From positions 6,445,241-6,509,240 of the forward strand of contig NZ_JAUSQZ010000001.1 of NCBI RefSeq assembly GCF_030811555.1: 64,000 nucleotides of DNA, in the 5' to 3' direction. The notes beneath the pieces are model-generated. The model was not told where the DNA came from. It did no database searches and saw only the letters and a list, made by a program, of their open reading frames with translations. Shown piece after piece: positions 59,475 through 64,000 of the stretch; within the stretch, counting starts at the first letter, position 1; each line of letters begins with the position of its first letter. This stretch comes from Kineosporia succinea. Lineage in GTDB: Bacteria; Actinomycetota; Actinomycetes; Actinomycetales; Kineosporiaceae. The translations under genes and the position numbers were made by a program.

Positions 59475-62400
59475 TCAGGCAGAGGTTTCGGCGCCCGGGC
59501 GGGTGAAAACAGGCCCCTCGGATGGGCCGAACGTGAACCGGGCGATGTGCGGGCCCCAGATCCGGAAGGCGGCGAGCTCGACCGGCCCGGGCACCTGGCG
59601 GGCCGCGCGCACCAGGTCGGCCCAGTCCCGGCAGGCCCCGGCGTCGAGCCCCGCGGCCACGTCGTTGACCCACGTGCCGTCGACCCGCCGGGGCTCGAGC
59701 CCGGCCAGGGTCTCCTCCCAGCTCTCGGGTCCGGGCGCGCGCCGGCAGATCCCGCCCCGTCGCTGCGGTCCGGGCGGTGCGAACAGCAGGGCGTGCAGGT
59801 GCTCCGGGGCCGCCGACAGCAGGCCCAGCAGGACGGCGACCGCCCGGAACTGCCCGGGCTCGCCCGGCCCACCGATGAAACTGGAGGCCGGGCTGAGGTC
59901 CTGGGTGGAGCGCAGCATCCGGTACAGGTTGTGCAGGCGCTTGATCTCCCGCGGCTGCCGCACCAGAGGCGCCTGGGCCGAGAGCACCTCGCGTTCCTCC
60001 ACGCCCAGTGGCTCCGGATCCACCCGCTCGCGCCGGCGCACCCGCGACGCCGCCGACCCGGCCTGCACCAACGGCCCCGCCCCCTCGTCCGCGAGGGGCG
60101 CCGGGTCCTCGCCCGCCTCCACCGTGACCGCCCCCGGCACCGCGGACGGCCCGGACAGGTGCTCGATCATCGCCCGGAACCCCTCCGGCGCCACCGCCGG
60201 CAGCACGAACGGAATGTTGAAGATCTTCTTCAGGTAGTCGTCCGGCGCCTGGTCCCCCAGCAGCGCCCGGTGCCCGGTGCGCAACGACCGCACCAGCCAC
60301 TGCGGGTCCACACCCAGCACCACCACGAACAGGTCCAGCGCCAGCAGAAGATGCACGGCCTCCAGCACCGCGACCACCTGCGCCGGGGCACACCGGTCGA
60401 GATCGTCGATGTAGAGCACGATCCGGTCGATCGGCCGCTCCTGCCCACCGTGCTCCTGCGGCCAGGCGCTCATCAGCCCGGACAGTTTCTCCAGGTCCCG
60501 CCGGATCACCGAGATCAGCCCCAGGCTGCCGCGGTAGTCGTCGCTGCCGGCCCGCTCGGCCAGGAACGCGTACAGGCGACGCCCGGGCGACAGCTCCTCG
60601 AGCTCACGCCGCAGCTCCCCCGCTCGGGCCAGTTCCTCGTCGTACTGCGCGCGCAGCGCCCGCTCGCGGGCCTGCGCCGCGTGGATCCCGGCCAGCGCCT
60701 CCTCGATCCGTTCCTGGGTGACCGGATCCCGGGCCTCGTCGAACTGCCGCACCACCCGGGTCACCCGGGCCATCGCCGCCCGCGCCCCCGCCAGCCACCG
60801 CACCACGGTGGCGGCCCCCGCCAGCAGTCCGGCCAGGCCCACGAACCGGCTCCACTCCTGCACCGCCCCGGCGCTCACCAGGCCCACGAGAAGCACGACG
60901 GCGGACGCGGTGAGCACGGCTCCCAGCGCCCAGCCCCTCCGTCCCTGGAGGGTCCGGTACAGAGTGATCGCGCCCGACACCGTGCCGCGCAGCTGCTCGG
61001 CCACGACCTGCACCTGCTCGCCCTGGTCCTGCACGCCCAGCCGCTTCCAGTCCCCCGCCAGCTCCGCGTCGGTGGCCCGGACCAGCGCCTCCAGCAGGCC
61101 GCGGCGGACGCCCCGGAGCCGGTCCAGTTCCTCGAGCAGTTCCCGGGTCCGCCGGGCCGCGGCCTCCTGGGCCCGTGTCAGCTCCCCGGTGCGCTCGCCG
61201 CTGGAGTCGAGCTCGCGCCGCAGGACCCGGGTCAGCTCCTCCTGCCGGGCGCGCTCGCGGCCGTCGATGTCGGCGAGCCGACGGAAGATCTCGTCCCCCA
61301 GGCTGGCCCAGAGGTTGGTGTCGGCGTAGGTCCAGGCGTTGAAACCGATCTGCACGACGTTCGGCAGGTAGGTGCCGCCGAGAGCGGAGCGGTCGTCGAT
61401 CTGGCGCCGCAGCAACCCCATGAACGTGCTCTTGCCCGAGCCCCACGGACCGAACAGCCCCACCGACAGCGGGGTCGGCGTCTTACGGTCGGCGATCAGG
61501 GTCGCAAGCATCTCGGCGTACACGCCGCGGCCGAGATGGTCCTGCGACAGCGGGATCCCGACACGCGGGTCGACCAGGTCGGAGCTGAAGCCGCCGGCCA
61601 GGACGCGTGCGCGACCCGGCGGTTCCGGATCGTCCGACCGGTGTCCCAGGGTGTCGTTGAGCCAGAGCCGCCAGTCCCCGGCCGAGCGCTGCCGGGACGC
61701 CAGACTCAGGGCCTCGGCCAGGCAGTCGGTCAGGTCCGCCGCGGACAGGCCCAGGGCGCCGGGCACGTCGTCACCCAGGGGCGGGGAGAGAAGCACCATC
61801 AGGAGGTGCCGTCGGTGCACCTGGTCACTGACCCCCTCGGCGACGGCCAGGCGCTCGGCGGTGACGAGGAGTTCAGCGGTCCGGTAGGGGGCCTCGGCCC
61901 CCTCCCTCTGAGCCAGCCTGCCCAGCCGCCGCAGACCGTCCGCGACATCGGGCATCCGGTGGCGGACCAGGCTCGCCAGAACCACGTCGAACCCGTCCGC
62001 ACCGGCGGGCTCCCGTTCCAGGAACACCCTGAGGATCCGCAGAGGCCCAGCCACTCCCGTGGCCCGCCGCGCCTCTTCCAGCAACGAGCGAGCCCCGGGC
62101 GACAGTTGTACCTCCCGCCGTTGCTCGGGCTCGCCCCAGGCGTCGCGGACCATCTGTTCCTCGATGCCGGACCGCATCACCAGCACGACCCGCTCCGGTA
62201 TCTCCGCCTGCTCGGCGGCCGCCCGCAGAGCCGGCACCAGGCTCGCGGCCGGCTCCACGGGCAGGCCGGCGAGGGCCTCCCAGTCCACCGGGACCGCGAT
62301 GGAGCGGCACCCGGCCGTGCCGGCCACGCGCAGCACCTCCCGCACCGCCGGGACCACGTTCTCCAGCGCCCGGTCCCCGCCCCGCTCGCCCGGATCCCGC

Positions 62401-62723
62401 AGCGTCACGAAGTAGATGTACGGGCTGCTCGCCGCCGGCCCGCCCGCCATCGCGGCGGGCCGCAGCACCCGGACCCGCCCGAACGACTGGTCCCACGAGG
62501 CGTTCGGGAAGACACTCCGCAGCCGGCGGCCGAAGTCACCGGGCCGTCCGTCCCGCAGCGGCACCACGTAGGCGTCCACCCGGACCCCGGCGGATCCCGG
62601 GCCGACCGCGACCTGGAACAGCGTGTCCCCGACCGTGCCCAGCACCTGCGCACGTACCCCACCCTCGCCCACCGCGATCCCCCGCTCCCGCAGCCCCTTC
62701 ACCCGGGTCATGGCCCCCGTCAT
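59475..62723 (-). CDS. KAP-family P-loop NTPase with a novel N-terminal region
   Basis: A 1082-residue STAND/KAP-type ATPase. Walker A is LFGPWGSGKSTFMGLLRRQI near residue 424, with FNAWTYADTNLWASLGDEIF after it; Walker B is IDRIVLYIDDLDRC near 768. As in other KAP proteins, a long coiled-coil insert with two membrane segments (about 595-620 and 628-648) lies between them, so the protein is membrane-attached with a cytoplasmic ATPase. The first 400 residues show no known domain; SPGARSLLEEARRATG looks helical, ClpN-like at best. ATG at 62723 is tentative. KAP proteins include the phage-exclusion protein PifA, so a defence role is possible but unproven. Confidence 0.88.
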   Translation of the reverse strand: MTGAMTRVKGLRERGIAVGEGGVRAQVLGTVGDTLFQVAVGPGSAGVRVDAYVVPLRDGRPGDFGRRLRSVFPNASWDQSFGRVRVLRPAAMAGGPAASSPYIYFVTLRDPGERGGDRALENVVPAVREVLRVAGTAGCRSIAVPVDWEALAGLPVEPAASLVPALRAAAEQAEIPERVVLVMRSGIEEQMVRDAWGEPEQRREVQLSPGARSLLEEARRATGVAGPLRILRVFLEREPAGADGFDVVLASLVRHRMPDVADGLRRLGRLAQREGAEAPYRTAELLVTAERLAVAEGVSDQVHRRHLLMVLLSPPLGDDVPGALGLSAADLTDCLAEALSLASRQRSAGDWRLWLNDTLGHRSDDPEPPGRARVLAGGFSSDLVDPRVGIPLSQDHLGRGVYAEMLATLIADRKTPTPLSVGLFGPWGSGKSTFMGLLRRQIDDRSALGGTYLPNVVQIGFNAWTYADTNLWASLGDEIFRRLADIDGRERARQEELTRVLRRELDSSGERTGELTRAQEAAARRTRELLEELDRLRGVRRGLLEALVRATDAELAGDWKRLGVQDQGEQVQVVAEQLRGTVSGAITLYRTLQGRRGWALGAVLTASAVVLLVGLVSAGAVQEWSRFVGLAGLLAGAATVVRWLAGARAAMARVTRVVRQFDEARDPVTQERIEEALAGIHAAQARERALRAQYDEELARAGELRRELEELSPGRRLYAFLAERAGSDDYRGSLGLISVIRRDLEKLSGLMSAWPQEHGGQERPIDRIVLYIDDLDRCAPAQVVAVLEAVHLLLALDLFVVVLGVDPQWLVRSLRTGHRALLGDQAPDDYLKKIFNIPFVLPAVAPEGFRAMIEHLSGPSAVPGAVTVEAGEDPAPLADEGAGPLVQAGSAASRVRRRERVDPEPLGVEEREVLSAQAPLVRQPREIKRLHNLYRMLRSTQDLSPASSFIGGPGEPGQFRAVAVLLGLLSAAPEHLHALLFAPPGPQRRGGICRRAPGPESWEETLAGLEPRRVDGTWVNDVAAGLDAGACRDWADLVRAARQVPGPVELAAFRIWGPHIARFTFGPSEGPVFTRPGAETSA

Positions 62724-62913
62724 GACCCAACCGCACCCCCGCATTGTCACGGTTCCCGGCGCCCCCGGACGCCAGATCTCCCAACCTGCCCTTGGGAGTC
62801 CCCAAACCCCCACTTGGCCAGCACGAACGTGAGCCGGGCACCACCTGGCCCCGACGCGTCCCCACGCTCTACCGTTCGCCTCACGGCACCGCCGAACGCA
62901 CGGTTCCCCGCAA

Positions 62914-62932
62914 ACTAGAGCTTGTTAATCTA
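62914..62932. promoter_or_regulatory. Candidate operator upstream of the FAD protein
   Basis: CTAGA and TCTAG half-sites are separated by nine bases in an AT-rich island 41 bases before the FAD-protein start. The local base composition is unlike the flanks, as expected for a promoter. Confidence 0.4.
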
Positions 62933-62972
62933 GAAACTCAGCTTTGACGCACCAGGCAACGAGGAGCAGGAC

Positions 62973-64000
62973 ATGCCGGCCGACCGGGCAGCACGACCGA
63001 CCATCCTGATCGCGGGCGGAGGCGTGGCGGGCACCCTCGTCACCCTGCACCTCGCGCGCCTGGCCGCGCGCCGCTCCACCGGCATCGACATCGTCGTGCT
63101 CGAGCCCAACGACCTCCTCGGACGCGGCGTCGCCTTCGGCACCCCCGAGGACAAGCACCTGCTCAACGTCCCCGCCAGCGGCATGAGCGCCCTGCCCGAG
63201 GAACCCGGGCACTTCGTGGCCTGGCGCGCCGCCGACGACCCGGACAGGCCCACCCACCCCTACGACTTCACCGGCCGCCGCGAGTTCTCCCGCTACGTGC
63301 GCCAGCTGCTCACCGAGTCGCTGCAGGCCGCGGGCGACCTGGTGAACCTGCGGCACGTGCAGCAGCAGGCCGTCACCGTGCGGCGCTCCGGCGCCGGTGC
63401 TCTCGTCACCACGGCCGGCGGCCGCCGCTTCCGCGCCGACGCCGTCGTCGTCGCCACCGGCCTGCCCGCCGCCGGCTGGGACTGGGCCCCGGGCGCCCTC
63501 CGGGACTCGCCGTTCTTCGTCCCCGACCCCTGGGCGCCCGGCGCCCTCGACGTCATCCGCCGCGACCGCACCGGCCCCGAGGCCGTGCTCATGGTCGGCG
63601 CCGGCCTGACCATGGTCGACGTCGCGCTCTCGCTCAGCGAGGGCGACGAGCGCCGCGTGCTGCACGCCGTCTCCCGCAGCGGACGCCTCCCCCGCACCCA
63701 CGCCCGCGGCCCGAAACTGCCCACGATCCCCGACGTCTCGGACTGGGGCGTCTCCGTCGAGGAGCTGCGGGGGCGCGTCCAGAAGCACTTCACCGACGTG
63801 GTCCGCGCGACCGGCGACTGGCGTCCCGCCCTCGACGGCCTGCGGGTGCAGGTGCAGAACCTGTGGGGCCGGATGAGCGACGAGGACCGGCTGACGTTCG
63901 TCCGTGAGTACTCCGGGTACTGGAACGTGCTGCGTCACCGCATGCCCGTGCCCAGCGCCGACAAGCTCAACGCGCTGCGCGCGGCGGGCAGGCTGCACCT
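62973..64000 (+). CDS. FAD/NAD(P)-binding protein (YdhS-like), N-terminal part
   Basis: The gene runs off the window; 342 residues are present. The ADP-binding Rossmann motif is ILIAGGGVAGTLVTLHLAR, with IDIVVLEP as the second strand. The family pattern LGRGVAFGTPEDKHLLNVPA, then GMSALPEEPGHFVAW and FTGRREFSRYVRQLL, is that of COG4529/YdhS-type FAD-NAD(P)-binding proteins. A second dinucleotide-binding motif, VLMVGAGLTMVDVALSL, lies near residue 210. The ATG has GAGGAGCAGG upstream. The reaction is unknown; it is expected to be a flavin-dependent oxidoreductase or hydroxylase. Confidence 0.9.
   Translation, partial: MPADRAARPTILIAGGGVAGTLVTLHLARLAARRSTGIDIVVLEPNDLLGRGVAFGTPEDKHLLNVPASGMSALPEEPGHFVAWRAADDPDRPTHPYDFTGRREFSRYVRQLLTESLQAAGDLVNLRHVQQQAVTVRRSGAGALVTTAGGRRFRADAVVVATGLPAAGWDWAPGALRDSPFFVPDPWAPGALDVIRRDRTGPEAVLMVGAGLTMVDVALSLSEGDERRVLHAVSRSGRLPRTHARGPKLPTIPDVSDWGVSVEELRGRVQKHFTDVVRATGDWRPALDGLRVQVQNLWGRMSDEDRLTFVREYSGYWNVLRHRMPVPSADKLNALRAAGRLH

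Noticed and set aside
62925-63998. Long minus-strand open frame at the right end
   Set aside because: It is the antisense shadow of the FAD/NAD(P)-binding gene, which has a ribosome-binding site, two dinucleotide-binding motifs and correct codon-position GC on the plus strand.

Overview
The window comes from a very GC-rich, high-coding-density actinomycete chromosome. Nearly every third codon position is G or C, GTG starts are common, and the gene content is actinobacterial: an AfsR/SARP regulator, a PknB-like kinase with an extracytoplasmic tail, WXG100/FtsK-type VII secretion, an RsbU/V/W-type module, and sugar ABC importers without their own ATPase. A Kineosporia-like genus is a guess from the overall flavour, not shown by the sequence. 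I saw no rRNA, tRNA, CRISPR array, integrase or transposase.

Layout. 1-2.3 kb: the tail of a LuxR-type response regulator, a secreted DUF1996 protein and a GNAT. 2.5-10.1 kb: a minus-strand sugar operon (lipoprotein, two permeases, class II aldolase, ADP-PFK/GK-family kinase, ManA-like isomerase) with a divergent DeoR repressor. Together these encode import plus an isomerase-kinase-aldolase route to triose phosphates. 10.1-17.4 kb: a secreted TNT-domain (NAD glycohydrolase) protein, small membrane proteins, a Ser/Thr kinase, trmB, a VOC/AraC pair and a YjbR protein, with a repeat-rich gene-free stretch at 11.5-12.07 kb.

17.6-31.9 kb is the most distinctive part: a reduced type VII secretion-like locus. 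It holds a small ESX-like helical protein, a 202-aa protein, a 1165-aa membrane protein with long in-frame Gly/Ala and Pro/Ala repeats, a 1456-aa FHA-FtsK ATPase of EccC/EssC type, a WXG100-like protein and a LysM-like/TM protein. Set inside it is a partner-switching set (HATPase, STAS, GAF-PP2C). I find no EccB, EccD, EccE or MycP homologue in the window. 32-38.9 kb: an ECF sigma factor, an AfsR-like regulator, a GGDEF-EAL protein and a DUF3500 protein.

39-43 kb: proline iminopeptidase, SRPBCC and VOC genes in one operon, a truncated GNAT, a GH114-family secreted enzyme and another GNAT. 43.3-47.3 kb: a tctCBA tripartite tricarboxylate transporter facing a DUF808 protein across a strong shared terminator. 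47.5-54.7 kb: a rhamnoside-use operon (LacI regulator, two permeases, GH78 alpha-L-rhamnosidase, lipoprotein) with recognisable operator-like palindromes. 54.8-64 kb: a secreted small protein, a second GGDEF-EAL protein, an IPT/TIG-like protein, a large KAP-family NTPase, and the start of an FAD/NAD(P)-binding protein that runs off the window.

A recurring feature is short tandem duplication. In coding regions the unit length is a multiple of three. At several gene 3' ends the duplicated unit carries the stop codon.
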